Source: Parafrankia discariae
GTDB taxonomy: Bacteria; Actinomycetota; Actinomycetes; Frankiales; Frankiaceae
Assembly: GCF_000373365.1 (NCBI RefSeq)
Contig: NZ_KB891217.1
Span: forward strand, 1 to 64,000
Reading direction: 5' to 3'
Length of the DNA: 64,000 bases
In this document: one piece after another, positions 14,671-21,910 of the stretch
How the letters are laid out: every line of letters starts with the position of its first letter
How positions within the stretch are numbered: the stretch's first letter is position 1
Position numbers and translations under genes: made by a program
Notes under the pieces: model-generated
The model's input: only the letters and a program-made list of their open reading frames with translations
Told to the model about the DNA's origin: nothing
Databases searched by the model: none

Positions 14671-15381
14671 GTGCCCCGCCAGCCGGCAGTTGCCGAGCAG
14701 CTCGCCGCGACGCTCCGCGGGCAGATCGCCGCCGGCCAGCCCCCGCCCGGGACGTGGCTGCCGTCGCTGGCGGCCCTCGCCGAGCAGCACCAGGTGGCAC
14801 AGAGCACGGTCACCAGGGCGCTACGCCTGCTCGCCGTCGCTGGGCTCCTCGACCTGGTCGAGGGGCGCGGCGCGCGGGTCCGCGGTGCGGTCGACCCGGC
14901 GGGTAACTGGGACGGGTCGGCGGTCGAGGTGCCTGGCCTGCCCGGTGAGCCGTACACCCGCGGTGACACGGTCGCCCTGGCGGCCGGCGTCGACCTCGCG
15001 GCACGGCTCGGGGTCGCGGTCGGCACGGTCGTGCCCGCGTGGCAGGGCTCCCGCGGCCAGCTCTTGGACGTCGTCGAGGAGCCCGGCGAGCTGCTGACCA
15101 TCGCGACGGTGCCAGACCTGGCCGGCCGGGTAGCGCTCGACGGCGGGCCGCGGGCGCTCGCCGCCGCGCTGGTCGCGGCCGGGTTGTCGCTGCGGTGGGA
15201 AGACACGATCAGCGGGTGGGCGCCGTCTCCGGAGGAGCGTGCCCGCCTCGACCTGGACCGGGCTCCGGTGCCGCCGGTGCTGGTGTGGCGGCGTGGCTAT
15301 GACGGGGCGGGCCGGGTGGTGCTGGTGGTCCGCCGGCTGGTGCGGACGGACCGGGTGCCGCTGGTGTACCAGTACGGCTGA
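14671..15381 (+). CDS. GntR-family transcriptional regulator (KorSA-like context)
   Basis: A 236-residue regulator starting at a GTG with GGGAGGA 9 bases upstream; earlier in-frame ATGs lack a site. The N-terminus is a GntR winged helix: LAATLRGQIAAGQPPPGTWLPSLAALAEQHQVAQSTVTRALRLLAVAGLLDLVEGRGARVR. The C-terminal half is a ligand-binding-type domain with WRRGYDGAGRVVLVVRR near the end, as in the UTRA/HutC subfamily. Divergent to the transfer operon, it probably represses transfer genes, as KorSA does in pSAM2 (established for that element, inferred here). It is followed by a strong terminator. Confidence 0.85.
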   Translation: MPRQPAVAEQLAATLRGQIAAGQPPPGTWLPSLAALAEQHQVAQSTVTRALRLLAVAGLLDLVEGRGARVRGAVDPAGNWDGSAVEVPGLPGEPYTRGDTVALAAGVDLAARLGVAVGTVVPAWQGSRGQLLDVVEEPGELLTIATVPDLAGRVALDGGPRALAAALVAAGLSLRWEDTISGWAPSPEERARLDLDRAPVPPVLVWRRGYDGAGRVVLVVRRLVRTDRVPLVYQYG

Positions 15382-15416
15382 GCAGGGCCGGGCCAGCCCG
15401 GGACGCTCGTGCAACG

Positions 15417-15450
15417 CGAAGAGGCGGACCCGCCCGGGTCCGCCTCTTCG
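15417..15450. terminator. Strong stem-loop terminator behind the GntR gene
   Basis: CGAAGAGGCGGACCC (15417-15431) pairs with GGGTCCGCCTCTTCG (15436-15450) with a 4-base loop, followed by TTTG. It ends rightward transcription of the GntR gene. Confidence 0.85.
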
Positions 15451-15460
15451 TTTGCTGGGG

Positions 15461-15497
15461 GGGGCGCCGGTCCAACGGGGGGATGTCCCGGCGCCCC
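15461..15497. terminator. GC-rich stem-loop behind the PL7 gene
   Basis: GGGCGCCGG and CCGGCGCCC form a stem around a long loop between the converging GntR and alginate-lyase genes. It probably ends leftward transcription of the lyase, although the gene's stop is 80 bases away. Confidence 0.45.
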
Positions 15498-15578
15498 ACC
15501 CAGTGTAGCCAGGCGACCGCGTAACGGTCCGGCCTTGGATCTTGTGTCCTGCCGTGGCGCGGATGCCTGCCGGCGGCC

Positions 15579-16229
15579 TCAGCTGTGGGTGATGGTCAGT
15601 GCGGAGATCTCCACCTCGCCGTACGCGGCCGGGAGATCGTAGGTCAAGTTCGACTGGAGATAGCAGCCGGCTTTGAAATAACAGCCGGTCTGATTCATTG
15701 TGGTTGTTGCTTTGAGAACTCCGTTGTGGTAGATCTTCAGGCTTCCGTTTATCACCTCGACCTTGTGGTCGAACCAGGTTCCTGGTTGATAATTGGTGTC
15801 GAGATTACCGATCTCGGTGTCGATGAATTTTGCGTAGAGGCGGGTCCCGTCGAGGACGGTCAGATACAGATAGTCAGGCGTGTTGTGGATTTGCCCACAC
15901 ACTAGCCTCGGCCTGACCGTCGGCAGGTGATTGATCCGCTGGGTTACCTCCATGACGTGCGTGCCGGAGGCAGAGTTCCACGCCGCGTTGGTCGTGCCAC
16001 CCGGGTTCATCTCTCGCAGCTCAGAGCGTGGGTAGCTAGCGCCGGGCTGCACCCAGCCGTCGGCGCGCACGTTGAATGTCACAGTGGAAGTGAAAACAAC
16101 CTGAGAGTAGGTCGAGAAGTCCCGCGATTGATACGTTGCCAGCGCGGGTTGCTGGATTTGGTCTATCTCCTCGACGGGAACATTGAGTTTCCATTTGCTG
16201 AGGTCTAGCACCTTGGCAGGCTCTGGCAT
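15579..16229 (-). CDS. PL7-family polysaccharide (alginate-type) lyase
   Basis: A 216-residue single-domain enzyme with all three PL7 signature strands: RSELR (68-72), QIH (113-115) and YFKAGCYLQ (184-192). In the family, the Arg, Gln, His and Tyr of these motifs neutralise the uronate carboxylate and carry out beta-elimination in a jelly-roll cleft. The N-terminus (KVLDLSKWKLNVP) is also typical. There is no signal peptide and no virion-anchoring domain. The start is an ATG at 16229 with a TACAGT -10 box 6 bases upstream, which implies a leaderless message. Base composition is visibly lower in GC than both neighbours, and it is a single-gene unit flanked by terminators, both signs of recent acquisition. 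Substrate specificity (alginate or another polyuronate) cannot be read from sequence. Confidence 0.88.
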   Translation of the reverse strand: MPEPAKVLDLSKWKLNVPVEEIDQIQQPALATYQSRDFSTYSQVVFTSTVTFNVRADGWVQPGASYPRSELREMNPGGTTNAAWNSASGTHVMEVTQRINHLPTVRPRLVCGQIHNTPDYLYLTVLDGTRLYAKFIDTEIGNLDTNYQPGTWFDHKVEVINGSLKIYHNGVLKATTTMNQTGCYFKAGCYLQSNLTYDLPAAYGEVEISALTITHS

Positions 16230-16235
16230 GACGAG

Positions 16236-16241
16236 ACTGTA
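16236..16241 (-). promoter_or_regulatory. -10 box for a leaderless PL7 transcript
   Basis: TACAGT on the minus strand ends 6 bases before the ATG of the lyase gene, fitting the TAnnnT consensus and a transcript starting at the ATG. No good -35 element is seen at the usual distance. Confidence 0.5.
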
Positions 16242-16271
16242 GCAGCGGAACAACCGTGCGCAGAGAAATGA

Positions 16272-16299
16272 AAAGCGGGGCCGGTACAGGCCCCGCTTT
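16272..16299. terminator. Stem-loop terminator
   Basis: AAAGCGGGGCC (16272-16282) and GGCCCCGCTTT (16289-16299) form a perfect 11-bp stem with a 6-base loop. It ends the leftward operon 17530-16350 and insulates the lyase gene. Confidence 0.82.
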
Positions 16300-16349
16300 G
16301 GTCAGACTGCTGGGTCAGGTTGGGCGAGCGCGCGGAGGCGGCTGCCCTG

Positions 16350-16676
16350 CTACGCGCCCATCGCGCTGAGCTTCTCAGCGCACCGGGCGCAGATGGGGAC
16401 CTGGCCGAGGATGGGGTGCGGGCGGTACCGGTCGGCCGGGTGGTCGCACAACGCGAACCACTCGCACGGACCAGCGGGGGCCTCGTCGAGGGCGGCACGC
16501 AGGACGTCCAGGCCAACGACCTCGATCGGCTCGACGGCCGGGTTGACGACGTCTCCGCAGCACTCGCAGTGGTGGATGCCGTTGTAGACGCGGGTGGCCG
16601 CGTCATCCTGGGCGGCCGGGCAGTAGACGAGGGCGGTGCCGTCCTCGTACTTCTTGATCAGGTCGTGGCTGGCCAT
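16350..16676 (-). CDS. Zinc-ribbon phage protein
   Basis: A 108-residue protein with HHCECCGDVV and, about 40 residues later, CEWFALCDHPAD and ICARCAEKL: three Cys pairs that could form two zinc sites. It starts at an ATG with a GGAGGA site and ends just before a terminator. It probably binds nucleic acid or acts as a small adaptor; no family was recognised. Confidence 0.7.
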   Translation of the reverse strand: MASHDLIKKYEDGTALVYCPAAQDDAATRVYNGIHHCECCGDVVNPAVEPIEVVGLDVLRAALDEAPAGPCEWFALCDHPADRYRPHPILGQVPICARCAEKLSAMGA

Positions 16677-16715
16677 GGCGCGGTCCTCCGGGGTGGCGGG
16701 GCTGGTGGGTGGGGG

Positions 16716-16913
16716 CTACTCGAAGAGCGGGATGCCGAGCAGGTCGGCGGCCTCGCCGGGGGTCATCGGCTGGCCGTCGATGACGTACTGGAGCCGGCTC
16801 TCGGTCGGGTGCATGCGGGTGTCGAACGTCCGGCCGGTCTGCTCGGCGGCCTCGCGGGCGCGGTCGGGCAGGGCGCGGCGGGTGATGGTGAAGCGGGCGG
16901 GACGGCCGGTCAT
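16716..16913 (-). CDS. Hypothetical 65-residue protein
   Basis: This small protein has a basic N-terminus (TGRPARFTITRRALPDRARE) and a C-terminal helix PMTPGEAADLLGIPLFE that resembles the second half of a helix-turn-helix. A GAGAGGAA site precedes the ATG. It is cotranscribed with both neighbours. The function is unknown. Confidence 0.66.
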   Translation of the reverse strand: MTGRPARFTITRRALPDRAREAAEQTGRTFDTRMHPTESRLQYVIDGQPMTPGEAADLLGIPLFE

Positions 16914-16969
16914 GATCGTTCCTCTCGAGGTGCCGGGCCGCCCCGGTGTGGGGCGGCCCGGTCAGGTGG

Positions 16970-17530
16970 TCAGCGGCTGGCAGTGGCTAGGACGCGGGCG
17001 GCGTACTCGTCGGGGGTCTCGTTGTCGGCGGGGCAGGAACCGTCTCCGGCTGCGGCGGCGACCTGCGCGAGGGCCTGGCGGGCGTGCGGGTCGGCGTCGG
17101 CGTAGATCCAGGTGTTGAGGGTGAGGTGGGTCACGGCGTCGAGGAGCGCGGCTTCGGCGAACGCGGGGATGCGAATCGGGGCGATCTCGTAGGTGCTGCG
17201 GGCCTGCGCGGCCTTCTGGAGAGCAGCACGGCAAGCGGCCTCGTGGGCGGCGCGGGCGGCGAGGGTGCGTGCGGCCACGGAGAAGAAGATCCAATTGTGC
17301 TGGGTGATCTCGCGGTTGGTGACGAACTGGGCGGCCTCGGCCTCGGCAAGGGTGGGGGTCCAGCCGGTAAAGCGGCTGGCGCACTTCCGGCCGACGATCA
17401 TCTCGGCGCCGGCGGCGTCGGTGATGACGATCCGGTGGGTGAGACGGGCGTCGCAGTGGTCGCAGCCGCCGCGGCCGGGGGCGGTGCCGGTGAGGCGGTG
17501 CGTGGCGCCGGTGCGGATGTTCGCGATCAC
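16970..17530 (-). CDS. Hypothetical phage protein with C-x2-C and KC motifs
   Basis: A 186-residue protein from a GTG at 17530 with AAGGAG upstream. The N-terminus holds GGCDHCDARLTHRIVITDAAG and VGRKCASRFTGW, a Cys-x2-Cys ... Lys-Cys pattern found in actinophage proteins of unknown role. A long Ala-rich helix follows (RTLAARAAHEAACRAALQKAAQ). It is the first gene behind the perfect palindrome at 17567-17597, so probably under the operator family 1 regulator. Confidence 0.7.
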   Translation of the reverse strand: MIANIRTGATHRLTGTAPGRGGCDHCDARLTHRIVITDAAGAEMIVGRKCASRFTGWTPTLAEAEAAQFVTNREITQHNWIFFSVAARTLAARAAHEAACRAALQKAAQARSTYEIAPIRIPAFAEAALLDAVTHLTLNTWIYADADPHARQALAQVAAAAGDGSCPADNETPDEYAARVLATASR

Positions 17531-17566
17531 TGTGACTCCTTGGTGTGTGGCCCGTTCGGTGTGACA

Positions 17567-17597
17567 CCAACTTAACGTGCCTGGCACGTTAAGTTGG
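17567..17597. promoter_or_regulatory. Perfect 31-bp palindromic operator, family 1
   Basis: CCAACTTAACGTGCC (17567-17581), one central T and GGCACGTTAAGTTGG (17583-17597) are exact reverse complements. It lies about 40-65 bases upstream of the leftward start at 17530, and the stop codon of the preceding gene (17589-17591) is part of it. It is the reference copy for the sites at 9851, 19611, 19678 and 22570. Confidence 0.8.
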
Positions 17598-17828
17598 GGA
17601 GGTGGGGTCGCCGAGCCGCGGCGTGTCGCCCGGTCCGCTCGCACACGGACAGCCACACAGCCCAAACGGGATCGGACCCTCCCCATTCAGCCGGTGCCAG
17701 TGCGCCTCGTCGGCCGGGTCCATCCACGAGTGCGGCTCGCGGGGGCAGGCGGCCGGGTCGTCCAGGCTGCCGTACTCGCACGACCCGCACCGCGCGAACG
17801 ACAGCAGGACCATCGCCTCGCCGGTCAA
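17589..17828 (-). CDS. Cysteine-rich small phage protein
   Basis: A 79-residue protein from a TTG overlapping the RusA stop (TTGA at 17828). It carries FARCGSCEYGSLDDPAACPREPHSWMD and GLCGCPCASG, with at least seven Cys, so probably metal-binding. It ends inside the operator palindrome. The function is unknown. A longer ATG start at 17852 would overlap RusA by 28 bases. Confidence 0.66.
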   Translation of the reverse strand: MTGEAMVLLSFARCGSCEYGSLDDPAACPREPHSWMDPADEAHWHRLNGEGPIPFGLCGCPCASGPGDTPRLGDPTSPT

Positions 17829-18478
17829 GGCATCTCCCCGCAGCGCGGGCACCCACCGTTGCCCGGGAGCGCCGCCACAGACGAGGCAAGAGCGTCCAGG
17901 GCGATGAGCCGACCGTGGGTGTGCTCGATGTTCTCGTGGAGGCGCCAGACCCTGATGAGCGCGCCCGGCTGGTCGAGTGCCCCCGGCTCGCCGACCAGCA
18001 CTTTGGCCGTGTTGATCGCGACGACGCGCCCGTCATCAACCCAGACCCTGGCGTCGGTCAGCGCGTCGCCGGTCGAGCGCAGATATTTGTCCAGGTCGGG
18101 TGACGTCGCAGCCCAGGCCCGGCGCCGTTTCGGCGCGGAGGCGGGGCGGCGCCGAGTGAACAGGACGTCCAACCTGATGGGGCCGTCGAGTGGTGTCCAG
18201 GGGCTACCCATCGCTTCCTCGGCGGCGGCCTTGACGGCAGCGCGCCACGGGCGGACGGCCTTCGATTGCTCGATGAGTCGGCCGTGGCCGATGTGTCGTT
18301 TGCTGCCCTGCGCGGCCGGGATGCCGTAGGCAGTGATCTCAAGGGCGAGGGTTGAGACGGCGAAGGTCTGGAACATGTTCGCGAGGAGACGAGCGCTCTC
18401 AGCGGGGGTGAGGCCACCAGCCTGGGTCCCCTCGCCTGCCCAGGTCGGATGCGGGCGGCCGGCGGCGGTGATCGTCAT
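17825..18478 (-). CDS. rusA: RusA-family Holliday-junction resolvase
   Basis: A 217-residue protein. The RusA fold spans about residues 47-165: EITAYGIPAAQGSKRHIGHGRLIEQSK, IRLDVLFTRRRP, then SPDLDKYLRSTGDALTDARVWVDDGRVV, which supplies the conserved acidic residues (Asp-x-Asp-Lys and the Asp-Asp pair) that bind metal and cut four-way junctions. The C-terminus has an added CPRCGEMP zinc-like end. It starts at an ATG with AGGAAGG upstream and overlaps the previous gene by 80 bases. Phage RusA proteins resolve recombination intermediates before packaging. Confidence 0.85.
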   Translation of the reverse strand: MTITAAGRPHPTWAGEGTQAGGLTPAESARLLANMFQTFAVSTLALEITAYGIPAAQGSKRHIGHGRLIEQSKAVRPWRAAVKAAAEEAMGSPWTPLDGPIRLDVLFTRRRPASAPKRRRAWAATSPDLDKYLRSTGDALTDARVWVDDGRVVAINTAKVLVGEPGALDQPGALIRVWRLHENIEHTHGRLIALDALASSVAALPGNGGCPRCGEMP

Positions 18479-18725
18479 TGGGGGCGCCTTCCTTCTGGCG
18501 GGTTGGGGTGTGGGTCCAGCAGGTGAGGAGCGCCGCGGCGTCGGCGTCGATCTCGTCGCCGCGTAGGGCGCGGGCCGCGTCGCGGGGGGTGACTCCGGCC
18601 TGCTCTGCGATCGCAGTGGGAGAGAGGTCGCCTTGCCGGGCGTGGAGGCGGCCGGCGAGGCGTGCGGCGCGGAGCCGCGCCACGGGGTCGCGGCGGGGCC
18701 GGCGGCGGAGGGTGATGCGGCGCAT
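18399..18725 (-). CDS. Helix-turn-helix phage protein
   Basis: A 108-residue protein, Arg-rich at the N-terminus (RRITLRRRPRRDPVARLRAARLAG), followed by an HTH, LSPTAIAEQAGVTPRDAARALRGDEIDADAAALL, resembling small phage DNA-binding proteins. It starts at an ATG two bases after the upstream stop and overlaps RusA by 80 bases. It may regulate its operon. The C-terminal 30 residues are low-complexity and could be dispensable. Confidence 0.65.
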   Translation of the reverse strand: MRRITLRRRPRRDPVARLRAARLAGRLHARQGDLSPTAIAEQAGVTPRDAARALRGDEIDADAAALLTCWTHTPTRQKEGAPNDDHRRRPPASDLGRRGDPGWWPHPR

Positions 18726-18727
18726 GA

Positions 18728-19180
18728 TCAGTCCCGGGTGTGGAGGTAGAAACCGGCGACGGTCAGGCGGCGCAGGGCCTCGGCGGCGGTGAACGTGTCG
18801 GGGTCGGGCAGGACCAGGCCGAGCCGGTCGGCGGCGACCTGTCCGCACGGGTGGACGACGAGCCGGTCGGAGTCCAGTCGGGTGACGGCTTCGGGTTGGC
18901 CGGAGCGTCCGCAGCTGGTGTGCTGGTCGCGGGCCTCGCCGGCTCCGGCGTTGCCGTGGGGGCCGGGGGCGCAGGCGACGTGCGCGGCGCCGGACCGGTC
19001 GAGGATGTAGCCGATCTGTTCGGGGTGGGTGGTGTAGACGGTCCGGCGCCCGGCGGTGTGTGCGGTGGTGATGGTGGGGGTGGGGTGCTGGTTGAGGATC
19101 AGTCCCCATCCGGTCGCGGCGGACCAGGTGGGGATGATCGGCTGGCCGCATCCGGGGCATGGCGCGGCCTGAGCGGTCAT
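18728..19180 (-). CDS. Zinc-ribbon phage protein
   Basis: A 150-residue protein starting at an ATG at 19180 overlapping the upstream stop (ATGA). The N-terminus is APCPGCGQPIIPTW, a Cys-x2-Cys knuckle. The middle has several His and Cys residues (AAHVACAPGPHG; QHTSCGRSG), and the C-terminal HTRD segment follows a helix (AAEALRRLTVAGFYLH). It is a small actinophage zinc protein of unknown role. Confidence 0.7.
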   Translation of the reverse strand: MTAQAAPCPGCGQPIIPTWSAATGWGLILNQHPTPTITTAHTAGRRTVYTTHPEQIGYILDRSGAAHVACAPGPHGNAGAGEARDQHTSCGRSGQPEAVTRLDSDRLVVHPCGQVAADRLGLVLPDPDTFTAAEALRRLTVAGFYLHTRD

Positions 19181-19545
19181 CCGTCTGTGGGGGGCTTGCG
19201 GATCTCGCCGGTGATGGGGTCGACGCCGCTGAACATGCTGTTCGGGTCGTCGTCGGGGTCGGCGTCGCGTGCGATGGTGCGCTGTTCGCAGGCGGTTTCG
19301 AGGAGGCGGCGGGCGGCGTCTTCGTCGGCGGCGCCGTCCATGGTGGTGCCGATGGGCTCGAATGCTCGGATACGGATGGTGGGGGTGACCTCTCCGGTGT
19401 CCCTGGTCGTGGTGACCTTCGAGCAGTCGAATCTGATCACTGCGTAGAAGTTGGCTTCTTCCTCTTCGACCAGGCGGCGGCGGATGATTTCGATCCCGTT
19501 TTCCGACCAGTCCGGGAGCTTGCTTTCGACTCTGATGTCTGCCAT
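19177..19545 (-). CDS. Hypothetical phage protein
   Basis: A 122-residue acidic protein starting MADIRVESKLPDW with a GGAGG site. The middle (YAVIRFDCSKVTTTRDTGEVTPTIRIRAFEPIG) reads as a small beta-sheet domain, and the C-terminus contains DADPDDDPNSMFSG. Similar layouts occur in actinophage early proteins. It is the first gene of the operon that includes RusA, below the operators at 19583 and 19611. Confidence 0.7.
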   Translation of the reverse strand: MADIRVESKLPDWSENGIEIIRRRLVEEEEANFYAVIRFDCSKVTTTRDTGEVTPTIRIRAFEPIGTTMDGAADEDAARRLLETACEQRTIARDADPDDDPNSMFSGVDPITGEIRKPPTDG

Positions 19546-19582
19546 GGGGGCCTCCCGGATGGGGTTGTGTGATGAGCATCTT

Positions 19583-19603
19583 GATGTTGCATCTTGTTGC
19601 AAC
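19583..19603. promoter_or_regulatory. Putative operator, GATGTTGC-N8-GCAAC motif
   Basis: The same 21-bp arrangement as at 9451-9471 (GATGTTGC, 8 bases, GCAAC). It is 38-58 bases upstream of the start at 19545 and next to a family 1 operator. Confidence 0.5.
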
Positions 19604-19610
19604 ACTCTAC

Positions 19611-19643
19611 CCGGCACTTACAGTGCTGGGTACGTGAAGTGGC
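19611..19643. promoter_or_regulatory. Palindromic operator, family 1
   Basis: CACTTACAGTGCT-G-GGTACGTGAAGTG, an imperfect palindrome centred at 19628, matches the family at 9851 (shared CTTACAGTGCT). It controls the leftward operon starting at 19545 and possibly the divergent GntR gene. Confidence 0.6.
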
Positions 19644-19677
19644 GGCGTGTCGCGTCGGACCACGGCCGGGGGCCCGT

Positions 19678-19697
19678 ACTGTCAGTGCCGAGCACCT
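19678..19697. promoter_or_regulatory. Partial family 1 operator at the second GntR gene
   Basis: ACTGTCAGTGCC-G-AGCACCT, a half-conserved copy of the palindrome, lies 11 bases before the GntR start, where it could mediate autorepression. Confidence 0.45.
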
Positions 19698-19707
19698 AAG
19701 GAGAGCA

Positions 19708-20154
19708 ATGATGGACGACGACGAGCCCACGAAGATCTTCGAGAAGATCGTTCACGACATAACGAGCCGCATCAAATCCGGGGAACTCGGACCCGGAGAC
19801 CGGCTACCGTCCGAGGCCGACCTGATGAGGGACTACGGATGCTCACATCAGCCCGTGCGCAATGCCCGGCGGCACCTCGTCGAGAAACTGCGGCTCGCGA
19901 CCAGCCGGCAGGGATCAGGCTGGTTCGTCCGTGGCGGCCCGATCGACCCCGCCGGCCCGGCGGCGTTCCTCCGGCACCGCATCGCGGAACTGCACAACAT
20001 TGCCCCCGCCCCTGCTCGGGCGCTCCAGACGGTTGTGGACCTGCTGACTGCCGCGGACGAGGGCGGTCGGAAGGCCGACCCGGCGGAGCTGCTCGGGGCG
20101 CTGGCCGGCGCGTTCCCGAACGCCATCGGGTTCGATCCGGACTGGGCTGCCTGA
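19708..20154 (+). CDS. GntR-family transcriptional regulator (short form)
   Basis: A 148-residue regulator starting at an ATG at 19708 (a second ATG follows at once) behind AGGAG. The GntR winged helix occupies residues 8-75: IFEKIVHDITSRIKSGELGPGDRLPSEADLMRDYGCSHQPVRNARRHLVEKLRLATSRQGSGWFVR. The remaining 70 residues are helical and shorter than the usual effector domains, as in phage and plasmid repressors. Family 1 operators lie just upstream of it and at four other promoters, making it the best candidate for the master repressor of the 9-23 kb regulon (inference). Confidence 0.86.
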   Translation: MMDDDEPTKIFEKIVHDITSRIKSGELGPGDRLPSEADLMRDYGCSHQPVRNARRHLVEKLRLATSRQGSGWFVRGGPIDPAGPAAFLRHRIAELHNIAPAPARALQTVVDLLTAADEGGRKADPAELLGALAGAFPNAIGFDPDWAA

Positions 20155-20166
20155 CTGGCCCTGCTC

Positions 20167-20210
20167 ATGCGTGTGGGCCCGGACGAATCAGCGTCCGGGC
20201 CCACACGCAT
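20167..20210. terminator. Bidirectional terminator
   Basis: ATGCGTGTGGGCCCGGACG (20167-20185) and its exact complement (20192-20210) form a 19-bp stem with a 6-base loop between the converging GntR gene and the gene ending at 20213. Confidence 0.85.
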
Positions 20211-20212
20211 AT

Positions 20213-20461
20213 TCAGGGACGTTCAGACTCGTCGTTTTCGTCGTCGCACAGCTCGCACTCGTCGGCGGGCTGCTCGTCGTCGCGGTGGTCGGGACACAGC
20301 GCGCGCACCCGGTGCTCGGCTCGGGCCTGGGCTCGGTCGGCGGCCGGGAGCTGGTCGACGATGGCGCTGATTTGTAGCTCGGCCGAGGTGCGGCTCCAGC
20401 ACTGAGCGGAGACGAACGCGCCGTCCGGGTCGAACCAGACCCCATACTCGACGCTCATCAC
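20213..20461 (-). CDS. Acidic cysteine-containing phage protein
   Basis: An 82-residue protein with VEYGVWFDPDGAFVSAQCWSR at the start and a strongly acidic, Cys-containing end (ALCPDHRDDEQPADECELCDDENDESE). It starts at one of two adjacent ATGs behind GGAGCAGG. The C-terminal CPDH ... CELC suggests zinc binding. The function is unknown. Confidence 0.66.
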   Translation of the reverse strand: MMSVEYGVWFDPDGAFVSAQCWSRTSAELQISAIVDQLPAADRAQARAEHRVRALCPDHRDDEQPADECELCDDENDESERP

Positions 20462-20495
20462 GCCTGCTCCGGGTTAAGGTCTTCGGGAGTGGTGA

Positions 20496-20903
20496 TCACA
20501 GGGCGCCGCCTATCCATCGGGCCTTGCGCCACGCTGCGTGCTGCCGCCGTGTGCCTGTCCACCGGTCCCGCGTCCGCTCTGCCCGCTGGATGGCCAGATC
20601 CGCAGTGAAGCGGGCCACGAGCGGGATGCGGATCTCGTCGAACGTGTCGACCACGAGGTGATCCTCACCGGGCTCCAGCTCGACGCCGGCTGCGGTGAAC
20701 GCCGAGCGGACGTCGGCCACGGTCAGGCACGGGTCAGCGCCCAAGCGCTCCGCTATGGCACCCATGACCTGCGGGTCGCGGCGCATCGCCCGCCGGTAGG
20801 CGGTGGACCTGCGCATCTCCTCGTCGTGACCGGCTCGCCCTGTGTAGTCGAGGGCGGTGAGCCACGGCAGCCGGGACGGGTGGATCACGGGCGGGGCGGT
20901 CAT
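20496..20903 (-). CDS. Hypothetical 135-residue phage protein
   Basis: It starts at an ATG overlapping the upstream stop (ATGA at 20903). The N-terminus is TAPPVIHPSRLPWLTALDYTG; an acidic middle (VELEPGEDHLVVDTFDEIRIP) and a basic, Trp-containing C-terminus (RDRWTGTRRQHAAWRKARW) follow. No motif was recognised. A much longer in-frame extension is shadow of the upstream gene. Confidence 0.64.
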   Translation of the reverse strand: MTAPPVIHPSRLPWLTALDYTGRAGHDEEMRRSTAYRRAMRRDPQVMGAIAERLGADPCLTVADVRSAFTAAGVELEPGEDHLVVDTFDEIRIPLVARFTADLAIQRAERTRDRWTGTRRQHAAWRKARWIGGAL

Positions 20904-21583
20904 CGGGTGGCCTTCTCGACCAGCGCGGTGGCACCACCGATGAACCGTCGAGCATCGGCCAGGAAGCTGGCGACGTCTCTGCCGTACCCCTCGACGAACT
21001 CGACGTCGTACAGGCTGCCGGTCAGCGCGTCGAGGTTCCTGATCCCGTCGGCAATCGCGCCGTACGCAGTGTCCAGGTTGCCGGCGAGCACGGCCCGGCG
21101 CTCGTCCACCTCGGCGTCTCGGTCCGCCCACGGGTCTTCGGTGTCGGGGTCCTCTCCGGCGTGGGCGGCGGCGAGCTCGCGGCCGATCTGCTGCCCCATC
21201 GCGTAGTAGTCGATGCCGCTGGCCGTGCTGGTGGTCTCGGGCTTCAGCGGTTCGAGGGAGTGCCTCACCACCGCCTCCATCTTGACGATCTCCCAGGTGT
21301 CGTAACGGGCGTTCTCCGGGTCCGTGCGGAACACGGCGAGCTGCACGCGGGCATCCTCGGCTGAGTCGGCGGCAGGGAACGTGCAGGAGGCGCCGGCCTG
21401 ATCCCCGGTGGTCTGCGTGCCTTGGACGCGCCACCAGCGCACCGGGCCAGTGTTGGTGCCGAGCGGGCCGATGCTGAGGTAGTAGCCGGCGCCCGGATCG
21501 CCGAGTTCCTCGATGGCGCGGGCGGTAGTTCCGTGGGGGGCGGGTGGTACCGCGGGTTCGGTGGCGTGCGGGTTGGGGTTCAT
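20900..21583 (-). CDS. Hypothetical 227-residue phage protein
   Basis: An acidic protein starting at an ATG with GAGGAAA upstream. It has a Trp-rich beta segment (GPVRWWRVQGTQTTGDQAGASC) and long helices (GQQIGRELAAAHAGEDPDTEDPW; NLDTAYGAIADGIRNLDAL). The C-terminal VEGYGRDVASFLADARRFIGGATAL looks amphipathic. No family was recognised. Confidence 0.66.
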   Translation of the reverse strand: MNPNPHATEPAVPPAPHGTTARAIEELGDPGAGYYLSIGPLGTNTGPVRWWRVQGTQTTGDQAGASCTFPAADSAEDARVQLAVFRTDPENARYDTWEIVKMEAVVRHSLEPLKPETTSTASGIDYYAMGQQIGRELAAAHAGEDPDTEDPWADRDAEVDERRAVLAGNLDTAYGAIADGIRNLDALTGSLYDVEFVEGYGRDVASFLADARRFIGGATALVEKATR

Positions 21584-21619
21584 GGCGTGGGTTTCCTCGC
21601 GGTTCGGGTGGGCTGGTGG

Positions 21620-21832
21620 TCAGCGGACGCAGAGCCAGGCGCGGGGGTTCTCCCGGGCGTCGCGCAGGTCCTCGTACAGCTGGTCCAGCCACGGCCGGTC
21701 ACGCAGGCCCTTGGGCTTCGCCAGCTCGTAGGCGATGTCCTCCTCGATGGAGCGGATGAGGTCGGCCGCGGTGATCCCGACGGTGGGGGTCGGGGTCGGC
21801 TGGTCGAGGGGCGGGGCGGTGAGGCTGAGCAC
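21620..21832 (-). CDS. Hypothetical 70-residue protein
   Basis: A small acidic helical protein from a GTG at 21832 with AAGGA 7 bases upstream. The Pro/Thr-rich N-terminus is followed by ITAADLIRSIEEDIAYELAKPKGLRDRPWLDQLYEDL. The family is unknown. A strong hairpin at 21871-21904 separates it from the upstream operon, so it may have its own weak promoter or depend on readthrough. Confidence 0.62.
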   Translation of the reverse strand: MLSLTAPPLDQPTPTPTVGITAADLIRSIEEDIAYELAKPKGLRDRPWLDQLYEDLRDARENPRAWLCVR

Positions 21833-21870
21833 GGCGGGTCCTTCCGGGGCTGGACTCTGGGGATCGGCGG

Positions 21871-21904
21871 GGTCCTGCGGGCCGGGTGCTCGGCCCGCAG
21901 GACC
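21871..21904. terminator. Stem-loop terminator
   Basis: GGTCCTGCGGGCC (21871-21883) pairs perfectly with GGCCCGCAGGACC (21892-21904). It ends the short operon 22533-21911. Confidence 0.82.
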
Positions 21905-21910
21905 TGGGGG

